From: Nageia nagi | Lineage: Eukaryota; Pinophyta | Length of the DNA: 64,000 nt | Reading direction: 5' to 3' | NCBI GenBank assembly: GCA_050084985.1 | Contig: JBITNC010000001.1 | Location: 105,958,001-106,022,000 of the forward strand | Shown here: positions 22,453-36,274 of the stretch, piece after piece | Layout of the letters: the number at the start of each line of letters is the position of its first letter | Numbering within the stretch: position 1 is the stretch's first letter | The notes under the pieces: generated by a model | What the model was told of the DNA's origin: nothing | Database searches by the model: none | The model's input: the letters and a program-made list of their open reading frames with translations, nothing else | Program-made: the position numbers and the translations under genes

Positions 22453-24285
22453 ATAAAATTATATTAATGTTTATTGAAAATCAATTGATTTATGAGATTA
22501 ATAATTGTAGTAAGTCATTATATAGTATGTATGTTTTGTATTGAGAATGGAACATAGAATACAGGTTGCAGTAATGCAAGTGTAAATTTTGATTTAAATG
22601 TATAAGCATCTTAAATGTTGCATATTATAGAAGAGTGTGAAAAAGGTGCACACATAAACTTCACAGCTCACTTGTAGAATATTCATTGAATAATTACAAC
22701 ATTTAAAAATATTTATATATTTTAATTTTAATTGATCTAACATTTTTTATAATTAAATAGTTTTAATTATTCATTTATGTTAATTAAATAATATATCTTT
22801 TATTCCAAGAAGTAATTAATGATACCATTTATTTTAATTTTAAATAATGCTTAATATTACTTTATCTTATTTTCAATATCTATCTCTAAAATATCTAAAT
22901 TAATTAATTTATTAAATATTTACAAAATAAATTAATCAAAACTTAATATAAAATAATTATAAGTCAATGAAGTTCACTGGATCCGTCCAACTCTTCACCA
23001 GTATCTTTATTTTAAAAGTATTATGTTTTTACCTACTACACGCATACTTCTCTTGCACTAATAAAATATAGGCTGAAAGACCATGAAAGCTCATAGAAGT
23101 ACCTTAAAGCTTATCGCTAAAGAAATGTCAAAACAATTCTCCGTAAAGTGGCCAATTTACATAGTAAGAAATTTCAATCTCTAACTGGTTTATTTTTAGT
23201 ATTTGGCATGAGGTTTATTTTCGTTATATTAGTACATTTGCGCTGTTAAAGAGCTCCATTAATTTGTTTTAATGTAATAAGTAGTTGGAAATATTATCAT
23301 TGTTAAATTGCATTAATGATTTATTTACAATTTTTTTTTTATAATTTTTTTTAATGAAAAAGTTTTTTAATTATATTAAGAAATCTTCTTCATATAAAAA
23401 GGTGAGTGGAATTTGCACAGTTTGAATTATATAAAATTTTCAATTTTTCAAAAGATATTGATAAATTAAAAAAATTACAATTAGAAAGAAAAACTGTTAC
23501 CATCAACATACATCTCAAAGTTCAATCAATTAATCAACCAACAAGCATTTATAAGTATTCAGACATCAAAGTGAGGAGGGCAGAAGTTATCAACAAATTT
23601 CATATTGTCCCACCCCCCATTATCATCAGACATGATATTGTAGCCATCATTATCAGCGATTCCATCATTGGCTTCCCCTCCTTCAATGTAGGCATGCTTC
23701 TCATTCCCTAGAATATCATGAGACCTAGGTTACAAACTATCTCCCCAACCCATCACATGAGCAGATAGACATGGATCAACATCCCATTTGTTGTTTATAC
23801 GAAGGTCGGATATCCTATCAATTGGAACTCTTTCTTGTATACATCGATGATTCAACAAGGGTTGAAATCGATGATGCTATAGTGAAGGAGCTGAGTTGTG
23901 TGCATTATATGAGTGAAGGTTAGGATTGCGATTATAGGAGAGATGATGACCACAACCTGCTCAAATCTAAGATCGCTTCGGTAGTGGAGGAGCAACCTCC
24001 AATGGAGGATGATTGAGAGTACAAGGAGCATTGCCCCAATGGTAAATCAAATTTCGTAAATGTTGCAATTCCACGATCATTTTTTAACTTGAATCATAAT
24101 TTGCAACTATAAGTAAAAAAATACGGAGTACTTATTAGCAAGAGAGAAAGAAGTTGAAGCCTCTTTTCTCCTAAAGATAATATTATTTCTCTAATTTTTC
24201 ATAGATGATAGAGAATACAAGTTCGAGAAATATGTCAAAATTCATGAAGAGATTCTAAAAACATCACAGGATCTCCTAGGATAGC
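22453..24285. other. 3' flank of the HMA gene and AT-rich spacer
   Basis: 22920-23340 is the part shared with the remnant at 16312-16780. The 101-codon frame at 23406-23711 has no recognisable motif and no second copy. I see no further gene. Confidence 0.4.
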
Positions 24286-24289
24286 ATGA

Positions 24290-27200
24290 ACTTAAATAAC
24301 CAAAGAAGTAAGGAAAGGATTGAAAAAAGAGAGAACCCAATTCCAAGCTTCATGAACTTTAGCGCAAGACCAAAACACATGAACAAAATCTGTTGGTTTC
24401 AAATAAAAAGCACAAGTAGGGTTAACCACACCCAAATACACTCAATAATGGCTAATAAAAATTCCTTGATGAAGTAGAATCCAAGAAAAGAAACTCTACT
24501 TAGGTTCTAAATACTTATCCCAAACTATCTTAAACTGAAGAGATCACCACAACTAAGTAGACACCAAATCCCATTGTAAGTTCAGAGTATCAACCATGCG
24601 AACATTGGGGGAAAGCCAAGTATATCCAAGATGAGGCTTATATTTTAAAAAATTAACATTCTTTCGCTAAGACCAATCAGATCACCAAGGTTTTTAAAAT
24701 TGCTTACCAAGCTAAGATCAAAAAGAGAAAGGAGTACGATCAATCATAATAAGAAAAGTTGTTTTATCATCTGCCTTCAAACCATAGTGTCTTCTAAAAG
24801 TTTTCTAGGATAACCAACTCTTGATGTGAGGATCAAAAAAATTAGAAAGAGAATTTATTCCTTTTTTATGAAACCTTAAACCTCGAATACACTCAATGTT
24901 AGCCAAAGGAAGACCTTCAATACGAATTATAGGAGACCACCACAAATTAATTATGGAAATTGAGTCCCTTGTAGACTTATTGCAAAGTTACCATGAAATC
25001 CAGGGATTGAAGGCTTCCAAAGCTTTCCAAATACTCTTTATAACAAAAGATCTAGTAAGTTTGATCAGAATAAGAACTATAAGAATTACATACAGAGACA
25101 TGTCATTCCAAACTTTCTTGCCAAAGAGAAGACCTGAGGCCAAACATTGATGAATAAGAATTTTTCAGGCTTCTGCTCCAACTAAGGCTCTTAAAATACA
25201 CTTTCCACAAAGAGAATACCCTTGGCTTTAGCAATTAAACAACCAAATACCCCAAACAATCTGTGGAAGATAAAAATATTTTAAGCCACTATATGAAAAC
25301 CTTTCTTATCAACATCAAAGGCCCAGATAAAATCATGGAGAAGCTTATTAATTTTTTGATAATAAGCTTTGGAAGGGATCCAATAAGAAGAATAATAGAC
25401 ATGGGTGGAAGCCAACATCTTGGAATAAATTTGAAACTTCCTAGCTAAAGATAACTTCCTAATTTCCCAATAACTAAGCTTTTGTTTAGCTTTTTGCACT
25501 ACAAAATTCTAAATCTAAGTAGGAGAAGCTTGGAAGGCTAAAGTAATACCTAGAAATTTGAATATCTCACCATTTTGAATCCACTTCCAAGTAAAATGAG
25601 TAAGCCAATAAGGAAGTGTATGAATAGACTACCTATAACAAGAGGTTTTCTACCATTAAATACTAGAATCTGAAGCTAACCAAAAAGTATCAAGGCATTT
25701 GAAGGCATTCATAATAGATTGTTGATCTTCTCTAAGAGTGAGAAAGGAATTATCAACAAAATGGTCATTTAAAAGCTGAACTTGAGAATTTGAAAGGGCA
25801 ATCCCCTTAACAAGACCTTGGCAAGCTTGATTGGAAAGAAGATAACCAAACATGTCAACAACAAGAATGAATAAAGAGGGGGCTAGAGGATATCCTTAGT
25901 GACCAAATTGAGATAAAGTAATAGACTTAGAATGGATCCCATTTATAGTGAGAATTGTAGATGCATCTCTAAAAAGCATCTCAATAGATTATAAGTAAAT
26001 ATGTCCAAATCCAAAAGCTTCCAACATATGAATAATGAAAATCCATTCAATCTAATAATATATTTTCTCAAAATAAATTTTAATAAGCATCTTAATTAGA
26101 GGAGTAGACCCATTCTATTCCTTCATAAACTGTAATTACATTATCTAAAATATATCTTTACATAATAAAACCAATCTTCTAAGGATGAATAATCAGAAGA
26201 AGTAGAGACCAAAGATTAAGAGTAAGAGCCTTGGCTATAATTTTGTAGCTCATATTTAATAGAGTGATGGGATGCCAATTTATAATCACTTTAGGATCTC
26301 CAGGATTAGGGACAAACTTAATATTGCCTTTATTAAGCATCAAGCTTGAAGAACATGAGACCAAGGCTTCTTTATAAACTTGGAGCAAATCAGAACTAAC
26401 CATGTCCTAAATGTTTTTATAACATTCACAGGGGAAGCCATCAATTCTAGGAGCTTTATCATTGGTCACTTGAGAAAGGGCAAGTTTCAAATCCTGTAAA
26501 CAAAGGGAAGCATCCCAAAAGTCCCTCTGAGATAGAGATAACTTTTGAGGTATGATAGATTTACACTTTGCAATAATAACTACTCTTGTAGGGGTTAAAG
26601 GCTAAGTAATAAAAATTGATAAATAATGCTTGATAAAAACTCCATAATCTCTAGCAAGTTCATGAAATAGACCTCATCAGATTGAATGGCTTTGAACTGA
26701 GTTGCATGAATAGGGGGCCTAATACTATAGAAAAATTCTTTTGTAAATCTATCCCCAACTTTAAGCCAGTTGATCTAGGATCCAGGATGGGTACCTCAAG
26801 CTTCATACAATTTAATTTTCTTGATATCATGTTGAAGAGCAATAACATAGGCTCGGGCTAGCTGATTGAAGGGATTAACCTCTAGGACTTGATTAGTATG
26901 AGCAATATCTTCCTTAATAGCCAAATTAGATCTTCTCTATCTCATAGAAAAGTCCACCCTTAATGTATGCAACACTTTAGTTGTGCAAATTATCACTTGA
27001 TTCCACCATTGAATCCAACTAGAAGACCCTAAAGGCCTAAATAGAAGATTACAAATCCTACAAATATGAGCTTTCATTCTAGAGGATTGTAAAAAGGAAG
27101 TGTTTAGGTAAAAGGGTAAGGGAAAATTATACATGGGAGCTTAAGAGAAAGCAATCGCAAAGAGTATCATAGAGTGATATGAAAGAGTAGTACCCAAAAT

Positions 27201-27760
27201 AATAGAAACAAAGGGGCAAAGTAGAGGATAGCCTTTGAAAATGAAATAAGTTACACTCCAAAATCATGGCTCTATGAAGATGTTTGAGGACATGAGCTTC
27301 ATCAACATGGAAATTCAACCAGGTAAACCACTAAGCTTCATGAAAGTCAAAAAGGGAAAAGGTGTAATTAGGGAAAAAAAAGTCTAAGCTTATTTTTCAT
27401 AAAAACCATGATTTTGCTTTCCCAAATTCCATATTATAGTGACTGTACTTTTTTTGAATATTTTTTAACCATATTGAAATCTCCACACAAAAATCAAATA
27501 GTAAGAGGCAAAGAAAATTTGAGCTAACACCATAACTCTTTTCTCTCATGGGCATCATTAGAAGCATATATATTGATAATATCAAAGGGTTTGGCCAAAA
27601 TCTTGAGAAGGGCCTAAATAACTTGATTAGAAGGGTCAAATCCCTAAGAAATAATATTATAGACCCAAAAAAATAACCTATTAGCAAATAAGACAAATAC
27701 ACATTAAATACCAATATGTAGTTTATTACTCTCTCAAGTGACCTCAAATTTTATAAAATG
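24290..27760 (-). pseudogene. decayed LINE (non-LTR retrotransposon), endonuclease to RT to zinc-finger end
   Basis: On the minus strand the pieces run in L1-type order. An endonuclease-like part comes first (27747-27130, with 'YMLLMMPMREKSYGV', out of frame with the usual 'YAsndahErk.lw'). RT palm segments follow at 26403-26179 (NKGNIKFVPNPGDPKVIINWHPITLLN, then SYKIIAKAL) and 25853-25656 (FGYLLSNQACQGLVKG, then FVDNSFL). The thumb region is at 25499-25281 (LSLARKFQIYSKML, then WIPSKAYYQKIN). A zf-RVT-like end is at 24560-24300 (WILLHQGIF, TCAFYL, VFWSCAKVHEAW). Many frameshifts and stops; the catalytic FxDD reads FVDN, so it is dead. No poly-A end or target duplication was found. Assignment rests on well-known LINE motifs. 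Confidence 0.85.
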
Positions 27761-28480
27761 AATCTCTAGATTCACAACCTTGCTTGAAGGGCTTTTACAA
27801 AATTTTATTTTAGAGCCTCCTTGAGAATTTATAGAGTCACTAACATTTACTATGTAATCTCTGATGTTTGTCTTCAATCATTGGTGTTCGAGCTCAATCA
27901 TTAGCATTTATGATGATGGAGCTTGATTTTGGTGAACTTTATCTTCTGCTTCATTTTTGCTTTGGCTTTCATTTTCTAGTAGTTCTTGATGTACTTTACT
28001 TTCAACACTCTCCATCTTAGCACCTATGGACCTTGCACATATGCCAAAATAATATATCAAGCATACTATTAACATAAAAAATATCATATATTGATTCAAA
28101 ATACATGAACAAGTTTGTAACAAAAGTACTCAACTCTTTAAAATTTTGAATGTAAGCTTGTAGAGTAATTTTAGTTCAGTTAGAGGATCTCAACGTCTAG
28201 TGGTCTTCATTAACAAATATTTAATTTATAGCCCTTTGAGTTTGTTTAATTTCAAATTTAGGGACTAACAACATACCTAAAAAATCTCATCCAAGTACAA
28301 AATAGCCATGATATTATCCTTGCAGCTGCCAAGCCAACAATAACTCACTCATGACCAAATAAATTTTTAGAACAAATCAATTCAAGAGCATGTCTATTTT
28401 TTAGCCTAACTAAGTTTTAGGTTGTTGACATTTAGGTATAGGGCACTAGTGATTGTTTGAGTCATGTCCAAGTGAAGTTT
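27761..28480. other. region above the LINE relic
   Basis: The 71-codon minus frame at 28123-27908 (QxxSKNEAEDKVHQ near its end) could be a leftover of the LINE upstream part, but no motif supports it. Otherwise nothing seen. Confidence 0.3.
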
Positions 28481-28484
28481 ATAA

Positions 28485-28700
28485 ATCATTTGTGGGACTT
28501 GTATGAGTGATTTTCAGGTCTTATTTCCAGTATAGTCACTTATGTTTTGGTCTTGTATAGTCAAAGAATTATTTTAGAGTCTTATATTCTTCAGAAGTTA
28601 TTTCCAAGACTTGTATACTTTGGGAGTTATTTTTAGGACTTGTATACTTTATGAGTTATTTTCAAAACTTATAGAATCTAGTATTTATTTCTGAGCTTTT
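28485..28700. repeat. tandem repeat, about 36-bp units
   Basis: About six imperfect units built on 'ggacttgtatactttgggagttattttca'. The clearest pair starts near 28616 and 28652. It stands directly before the 80-bp array. Confidence 0.7.
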
Positions 28701-28762
28701 TTGTGTATTGGGTGTTATCATAAAGTTAAGTGAAGTAGGGCCCATAATAATCCAATTATCAT

Positions 28763-29265
28763 GTCACACTTTTTGAGAGAAATTAGTGGGAGATGTTCAT
28801 AGCTCTTTATTCAATAGAGGCCACTAGTTTTGAGTGATACCATCATAATTTTTAGGAGAAATCAGCGAGAGATGTTCATAACTCTTTATTCAACATAGCT
28901 CACCAATTTTGAGCTTTGATATAATACTTTTTGAGAGAAATCGATAGAAGATGTTCATAAATATTTTTTTAAGAGAGCTTGCTAGTTTTAAGTGATGATG
29001 TCATACTTTATGGAAGATATTCATAACTCTTTATTCAATAGGGCTTACCAATTTTGAGTGATGACATCGTACTTTTTGGGAGAAATCAGTTGAAGATGTT
29101 CATAACTCTTTATTCAACAAATTCTACCAATTTTGAGCAATGATGTCATACTTTTTGGGAGAAATCAATATCATATGTTCATAACTTTATATTTAACAAA
29201 CTCTACTGATTTTATGTGATGACATCATACTTTTATGGAAAAATCGATGGGTGATAAGTTCCACA
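28763..29265. repeat. tandem repeat, about 80-bp units, 6-7 copies
   Basis: Each unit holds 'atactttttgggagaaatc', then 'gatgttcataactctttattcaa', then 'ccaattttgagtgatga'. Copies are diverged by point changes and small indels. No coding potential. Confidence 0.9.
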
Positions 29266-29280
29266 TACATATTTAATAAA

Positions 29281-29440
29281 ACAAGACCCACTAAGGTGTA
29301 ACAAGACCTATTGAGGTGTAACAAGATACATTGAGGTGTAGCAAGACTTGTTGAGATGTAACAAGACCTGGTAAGTCATAACAAGACCTACAGAGGTGTA
29401 ACAAGATCTATTGAGATGTAACAAGATCCATTGAAAACAA
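29281..29440. repeat. tandem repeat, eight units of exactly 20 bp
   Basis: Units of 'acaagacctattgaggtgta' with substitutions only, in perfect 20-bp register from 29281 to 29440. Confidence 0.95.
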
Positions 29441-30170
29441 GTAAAGATTGTAAGAGAAGATGAACACCCAGGTGCACCCAATCAAGGATCATTTACCATA
29501 AATTTTATAATAAATTTTAATTTTGGTCCCTTTTCATTCGATTTTTGAATGAGGTTCATTTTTTAGTGTCTACATTTTGCTCCTTTTTGAATTATCTACT
29601 AATGGAAGTAGGTTATAATTCAAAAATTTCCTTTTTTTTTAAAGAGGTGGGTATGTCCAAGTTTCCTAACTTTGATATTCAACTCTTAGGTTCATGTATA
29701 AATTAACTTAGTCTCTTGATTAAGTTAAATTTGATGAATTGAATATTGATTAAACCACATTTTTATCTTTTGTTCTTGATGCATTTTGAAATTAGTTTTG
29801 ATGTATACAAAAATGTTACTTGTATCAATCTCTATACTAGATGTTGTTTGTGGCAGTTGCATGATAATACTCTTAGTTCATCTTCACATGCCAAAGTGAG
29901 TATGTGGTGATAAATTTATTTTGTGCATACATTCAATTTGATTTTACTATCTTTTTTCCTGATAGCAAGATTACATGATGATCTTATGTAAAAGATCATT
30001 TAATGCTTTTAATTCATGTTCAATTTTTCAAAGTTTGAGGTGTTTGAGAGGTTTAATCTCTTCAAACATTTACTTTGTAATCATTTTATCAATTTGGGAG
30101 CTTTCCATTTTTAATTTTGATATATTTTTTATTTATTATTATTTTTTTAATCAAGTTAGTTGTACACCTT
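29441..30170. other. AT-rich flank left of the 11-kb LTR element
   Basis: No gene supported. The stretch ends in the 5-base target copy ACTTG. Confidence 0.4.
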
Positions 30171-30175
30171 ACTTG
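30171..30175. repeat. target-site duplication ACTTG, left copy
   Basis: ACTTG directly before the TGTAA start of the 5' LTR. The same five bases follow the 3' LTR at 41164-41168. Confidence 0.85.
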
Positions 30176-33100
30176 TGTAACAACCTACCCAGTGGCACTA
30201 GTCAACCTTAGACATTATTAAGGGTGTAAATAAAATCATATTTGAATCATTGCTATGTGATGATCAATTTTAAATGGAAATATGTCTTATTTGTATTGAG
30301 TTGATGCTAGCTTTGATATTCTATGATGTAGGTAACATGTTACTATGAGATGTAAGGAGTAATCAAATACCCAACAAACCAAAGGTGAATTGGTGATGAG
30401 AATAAAAGGTTAAGAGGAGGAAATGATTGGCATTGAATTGATAACACACCCTATGACCATCGTAAATCATGTAGTTTCATATAGAATAATTTCTATGACT
30501 ATCTATTTCTCGATGAAATTATGTTTGCTAATGTGTACATTAATCTTGTCCTACAGGATAAGGTGAGCATCATAGGTAAATGTGTGTTTCCCTTATTTTG
30601 TGTTTTTGAAATTCAAATTTGAAATGGAGAGAAAAAGAAATATACCTTATTTAAATCTAATAATTTATAAAAGGTTATAAAAAAAAGTAAAATGAGTGCC
30701 CATACTATTGCCACATGGGGATAATAGTAAAAACACTATTAGAAAAATACTAAGGTCACCTTGTGGTGTTACAAGATATTTAATGGATAGAAAAATAATA
30801 GAGTAAGGACTTTAATTGGTTTTGTTTTCTTGTATTATGTATGGATCATATTTGGCACTAGTTTGTCAGTTAATAAAAAAAATTCCAAGACATTTAATAC
30901 CATTTCAATTACCAAAAATTTTAAGCAAAACTATCACAAAAATTATTAAAGGTATGAGGAGACATCCATTTGGACACATTTGGACTTCTTTGGCTATAAA
31001 TAAAAGGGTGTAACATTAAGAAAATCACTTACCTATCAATCTTTTATTATTTCATTCTTGTTATTCTCAAGCTTAGGTGTAGAGTTATATGAAAAAAAGA
31101 AGTCTCTTTTCCCTCTTCAAGTTAAGGTGCATTATTTTACATTCTTTTTGCCTAATTAAAATAGTTTTATTTTTAAGGTATTTAATGAGTTGTCTAAAAG
31201 TAAAGAAGTGGCATTTTCTTTTATTATATTCCTTTTATTTATATGTAAAGGTGAAAAATTTCATGTAGAATTGTATTATGCATTTTATAATATTTTAAGA
31301 AGATTAGTCAAATATTTTATCTTATACCTTTAGCTAGAATTTAATGAATTTATTTTAATATGAATTTTATTAAATTTCTAATATGATATTTATCATAATG
31401 TTTGATATAGTTTTATATAATTAATTGTTGTTAAAAATGTTGTACCATTTGAAGAGATAATGGTTATTTTATTTAAAGGTTGGTACAATGTCTTTTTATT
31501 TAAAAAGTAAAGAATTACTTAGATGTAGAGGTGAAAAATTTCACATACAAATTGTATTATGTATTTTATGATATTTTAAACAGACTAGTTAAATATTTCT
31601 CCTTATGCCTTTAGGTTAAGTTTAATGAATTTATTTTAACATGAATTTTGTTAACATTTTAATATGATATTTATCATAATGTATGATAAAGTTACATAGA
31701 ATTAATTATTGTTAGAAGTGTTGTACCCTTTGAAGAGAAAATGGTTATTTTATTTAAAGATTGGTACCATATTTTTTCTTTAAAAAGTAAAGAAGTGAGA
31801 TCTTCTTTTGGTATTTTCTATTTATTTAGATGTAGGGGTAGCAAATTTCACATACAAATTGTGTTATGTATTTTATGATATTTTAAAAAGACTAATCAAA
31901 TATTTCTCCTTATGCTTTTAGCTAGAGTTTAATGAATTTATTTTGACATAAATTTTATTAAAGTTCTAATATGATGTTTAGTAAAGAAATATTATTAAAT
32001 TCAAGTGAAAGTGGAGAAAGATGAATTAATAAAAATATGTTTGCTTATTATTATCTAAGTTTATCAATTAAACTAATTAGTATCTAATGATATGATAAGT
32101 ATGTTTAATAAGTTTAATTAGTAATTAAAAAACTCTTTAGAATCTTGTATTAAATAAAATATAGTTTTGAGATTATGATATTGGTATAATAGTTAGTAAA
32201 ATAATTCAAATATTTTCAATTGCATTAATTAATTATTAAGGTATTCAAAACCTTATTCTGAATGATTTAATTATTTAAGATGGATTAATTATAAAGTAAA
32301 TAAATAATGAATTAATGTACATTGATCAAGGAAAGAAGATAATTTCTCCTAAGGTTGATAGTTAAATTCATTTGCATAATGATCAAATTTAAAAAAGGTT
32401 ATCCTAATCCTCCTCCCTCCTAGTACTCGATCCACCTACTGAGTTCCAAGAGGATGTTCTATGCTCATTCAATGAAAATCGATTGAGATGTTCAATAGTT
32501 GATACAAAGGTCAAAACCATATGACATGAACAAATTTGAATTACAAACTCATTGGATATGAAAGAGTATGATTTGTTAAAAAGATCCCATTAATGATTAA
32601 ATGAGTTGTATTATATTATATTAATTCATTAAAGGTTGTTTTGTATTTATGTCATGTTAATATGATAAATGGAAAGTAGATGAGTTGTACTCCAACAAAT
32701 TGATTTTATTATATAGACAATTAATAAGTTGTCATTTTTATTGAGAATAATATTATGATGGTTTAATGCTATAGATAGTGATGATTACATGAATAGGAGT
32801 AGGAATTAATATTTTTTATTTCATGATCAGTAGTGGGTAGTATAAATTGATTTAAGTAGATGATTTTACCAAGAATCCTAAAGAAGTAGATTGTTTAGGT
32901 TACTAATTCTAATAAAATATAAAACTATCCCAATAACTTAGAAACAATCCTAAATTTGAACTACTAAGGTTCCAAATGATAATTTGTGATCAGTTGGGAA
33001 ATTTTAAGAACCCTTGGGATCAAAATGGATACAAATAGAACCCAATGGGAATAAATGGGATTGTTTGAGATCCTTTAGGATATATACAAAGTTTTTAGAT

Positions 33101-33946
33101 AATAAGGTCGAGATATTAATGATCAAATTTTAAAGGGTAAAACCTAATCTGACTTAGAATTAGAATCTACCTACTTAGTGAATGAATTGTTAACTTTGAG
33201 ATTTAATGGGTTTATGGTTTACATAGTATATTAATGAATGAAGTAGGGAAATAGGGTTATAAAATGCCACCTAAGTACATGTCCTCACATATGAAACCAA
33301 CTTGGTTTATGATTTGTATTTATTTGCAAGTTATAGAAATTGATTAATTAAATTTATAGGGATCAAATGAATATTTCTCAATTGCTTGTACAACAATCTT
33401 AAGGATCAATAATAAATAAGAACCATAAATAAATCCATTATCATTTCAATGTTTTAGAAAAGGATCCCATATTAGTCTTATGGACCCAAATTTAGATCAT
33501 AAGGGAAATGTTAGGAATCCTTTGGGATTAAATGGGATAGTTTAGAGATACTATGGGAAATAATTTAGAATGTTTGGTATTATTATAGGATCTAAATCAT
33601 AAGATTTCTCAAACTTTGATTTGTACTTAAACTAGCGATATTAAATATTTACAGCATAACAAGTACACCTTCTCAAGATTAAGGATACGGTAAATAAGTC
33701 CAAATAAAACAAGGGTATGATCATCAGGAGTATTCACTTGCAAGTGAGAATAAGAATGCTTGGTGAAAAAAACCTTGTACTTAGAAAGAAAGGATGAATA
33801 TTAAATAAAGTTGATAAGGTATCCATATGTAATACATGTGGGATATAAGTCTATTAATAGTAAAACTAGTAAATCAAATAGATTGAAAAAAATATTTGAT
33901 CCTAAATTTAGGGGTTTTAGATGGTAAAAGATAGAGTAGTGTTACA
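30176..33946 (+). repeat. 5' LTR (3771 bp)
   Basis: Starts TGTAACAACC and ends GTGTTACA. It carries three copies of an internal 280-305 bp repeat (landmark 'gatgtagaggtgaaaaatttcaca' at about 31243, 31524 and 31829). It also has about 550 bases (roughly 31980-32530) that have no counterpart in the 3' LTR. Confidence 0.9.
31180..31985 (+). repeat. tandem subrepeats inside the 5' LTR
   Basis: Three units spaced 281 and 305 bases, each containing 'ttgtattatgtattttatgatattttaa' and 'tttaatgaatttattttgac'. The 3' LTR has two such units (about 39182 and 39492). Confidence 0.85.
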
Positions 33947-33947
33947 T

Positions 33948-33960
33948 TGGTATTAGAGCA
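33948..33960 (+). promoter_or_regulatory. primer binding site, initiator-Met tRNA type
   Basis: TGGTATTAGAGCA starts one base after the 5' LTR. It differs from the usual plant TGGTATCAGAGCA by one C-to-T change. Confidence 0.85.
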
Positions 33961-34329
33961 AGTTTTCAAGTAGGAAATGGGGTAAAGAAGTCAATAAAGA
34001 GTGATCTTAATTTTTTCTTCATCTTGTAGAAAACCTAGAGGTACAACAATATGGTATGACCTTAGACTTGGTTATCTATAAAGTTAGATATCCTATCTAA
34101 CATAGATGATACATTATCATACTATGGATTATGGACTTAAAAAGTTAATGACACTCTAAGATTGGAAAAGGAATTAGTTAAACTCCAACAAATTCGATGC
34201 TAAGAAGTTTCCAAATGAACCAGAGAAAGAAATCTCTCCCCTACAGAGAAAATCATCAATTAGACCGCTAGGAGAAATGACTACCTAGCTAAAATAGAAT
34301 GAAATTGAAGGCCTATCATTGTAAGGAAT

Positions 34330-34614
34330 ATGTTTGCAAAAAGAGTTATTTTTATACATGATATTATACGTGAAACAAGAGCTCTCCATTACGATTCAAA
34401 TAGAGAATGTGAACTTGAAGATACTATAAATTTTAAGAGCCAAATTCTCTTTCCTATGGAAGAAAGTCTTGTCAATATTACACCTCCACCAATGGTTAGG
34501 CTAAACCATGAAATGAATTTGTGGATGGTAGCTAAGAGGCTAAATGCCATGGGATGTAATGTACATATAGAAGAGCTATGTTTCATTGAAAGGCTAGAGT
34601 ACATATTGAATTAG
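34330..34614 (+). CDS. 94-codon frame in the LTR element interior, unrecognised
   Basis: One of the longer open frames in the internal region. It contains PPPMVRLNHEMNLWMVAKRL and ends FIERLEYILN. No family recognised. It may be a decayed gag fragment, judged only by its place downstream of the primer site. Confidence 0.25.
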   Translation: MFAKRVIFIHDIIRETRALHYDSNRECELEDTINFKSQILFPMEESLVNITPPPMVRLNHEMNLWMVAKRLNAMGCNVHIEELCFIERLEYILN

Positions 34615-36274
34615 GTCCAAGAAGATGTTTTACTATGTATATAATGAAAATAGAAATTATTATTAATAAAGCTCTTATTTTGTTTGGAGTGTAACAATAT
34701 GAAATAAAAATTTAGAATATGTCTTAAATATATATGTTATTTATTCAATATGGTAGGTAAAAAGAGGTCCAAAAAAGGGAAGAAGAGTCAATAGAAGGTA
34801 AAATAACAAGTCCCTAATAACCATATGGAAGTAAAAGATGATACCACCCTGCAAACCTCCCTTGATTTATAGAAGGAAAAAAGAAGGAAATAGCTACAAG
34901 AAGTAGCTACTCAAAAAAAAAAACAATAAATGATCAACAAATCCAATGCAAAAAGAAATTTTCCTCTCTTCTGTGGTAGAAATGTCCCTACCCTAACTCT
35001 ATAAATCATTGAATACCTTCAACACAAGAGTAAAAAAATTTCATTATTTGAAGAGGAGCTTGAAGAAATGGTCAATGAAGAAGATTCCACTAGTAAATGA
35101 GAATGAATGGATGGAAGGAAAATATTTATGTACTAAATAAAATAAAATCCTTTCATAATGTATTACTCATTCCTAAATATATTTCTTCTTTTTACTTAAT
35201 AAATATGTAAGAAGATTTATTACCAAACAAAAGTGTATAGTTTTTAAAAATTAGAAATTCGTTACTAGATACCATCGACAAACTTGATGGCTAGTTACCT
35301 TAGTCAGAGGACTTCAAGTTAGTATAGTACAAACTATTAATGGATAATTCAAAATTAAAGGAATCTTAAGCCTGATATAAGGTGCTATAAGTGGGGGGAT
35401 TAGGAAAATAAGTTATTACATTTGGAGAAATAATTCAAAAGCAATAAAATGATGAGAATAAATGGAAAAGAACCCAATTCTCTTATTGTCTAGACATTAC
35501 AAAGGAATATGTAGTTTTCCAAGGAAGACTTCGCTACTAAAGCATCCATGAGATAGCCAAAGGCCTTGAGCTTTCTCCTAGTGAGATTGAAGAAAGACCC
35601 ATGTACGACACAAGTCATACCAATAGTGTATTATAAGGCATAAGTAATGTTACCCTCCAAGTGAGACCAGAATTGGAAAATAAATGAATATAGATGCATA
35701 AATGCTCCACAATTTTGAGTTGTATAATCTCACAATAATCGAAGTTATTCAATTTTTAGAGGGTAACAATGGCTAGATCTTGATAAAGAAGAAATCCCAT
35801 CACCTTTAATAAATGTCATGATAAGAAATCATGAACCCAATGATGAATAATATTTTCTTGTATTCCCATCAAAAGAGTGGTAAGACATGCTACAAGATGA
35901 TTTCCCCTGTGATCTACCATGATTTGCTATTCAATGCATCAAAGATTGGCAAATCATACCTATAGATCCAAAATATACCTAGAACAAGATAGTTAATAAA
36001 TGATAAATGATATACAAAACACTTGAATGAGTGGATGAAAGAAGAGTTTGCATTAAATATCCATCAAAGAAATTATGGATGATGAGAAGTCATACCCTTA
36101 GAAGAGTATCTAAAGAGATATTGTAGATATTATTGATAGATATTATGGCTAATAAATGCATGATACAATATTGTAAATTAAATGTTACATGTACAATGTT
36201 ACATCCCAACAAAAAAGATAATACTTCTTAAATTGCTTTACTTAGAAAAACATGTTGTTACAAAAAAATATTAA

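Noticed and set aside
28763-29440. Regular repeats considered as a CRISPR array
   Set aside because: Units are contiguous with no unique spacers, and the context is a plant nuclear genome.
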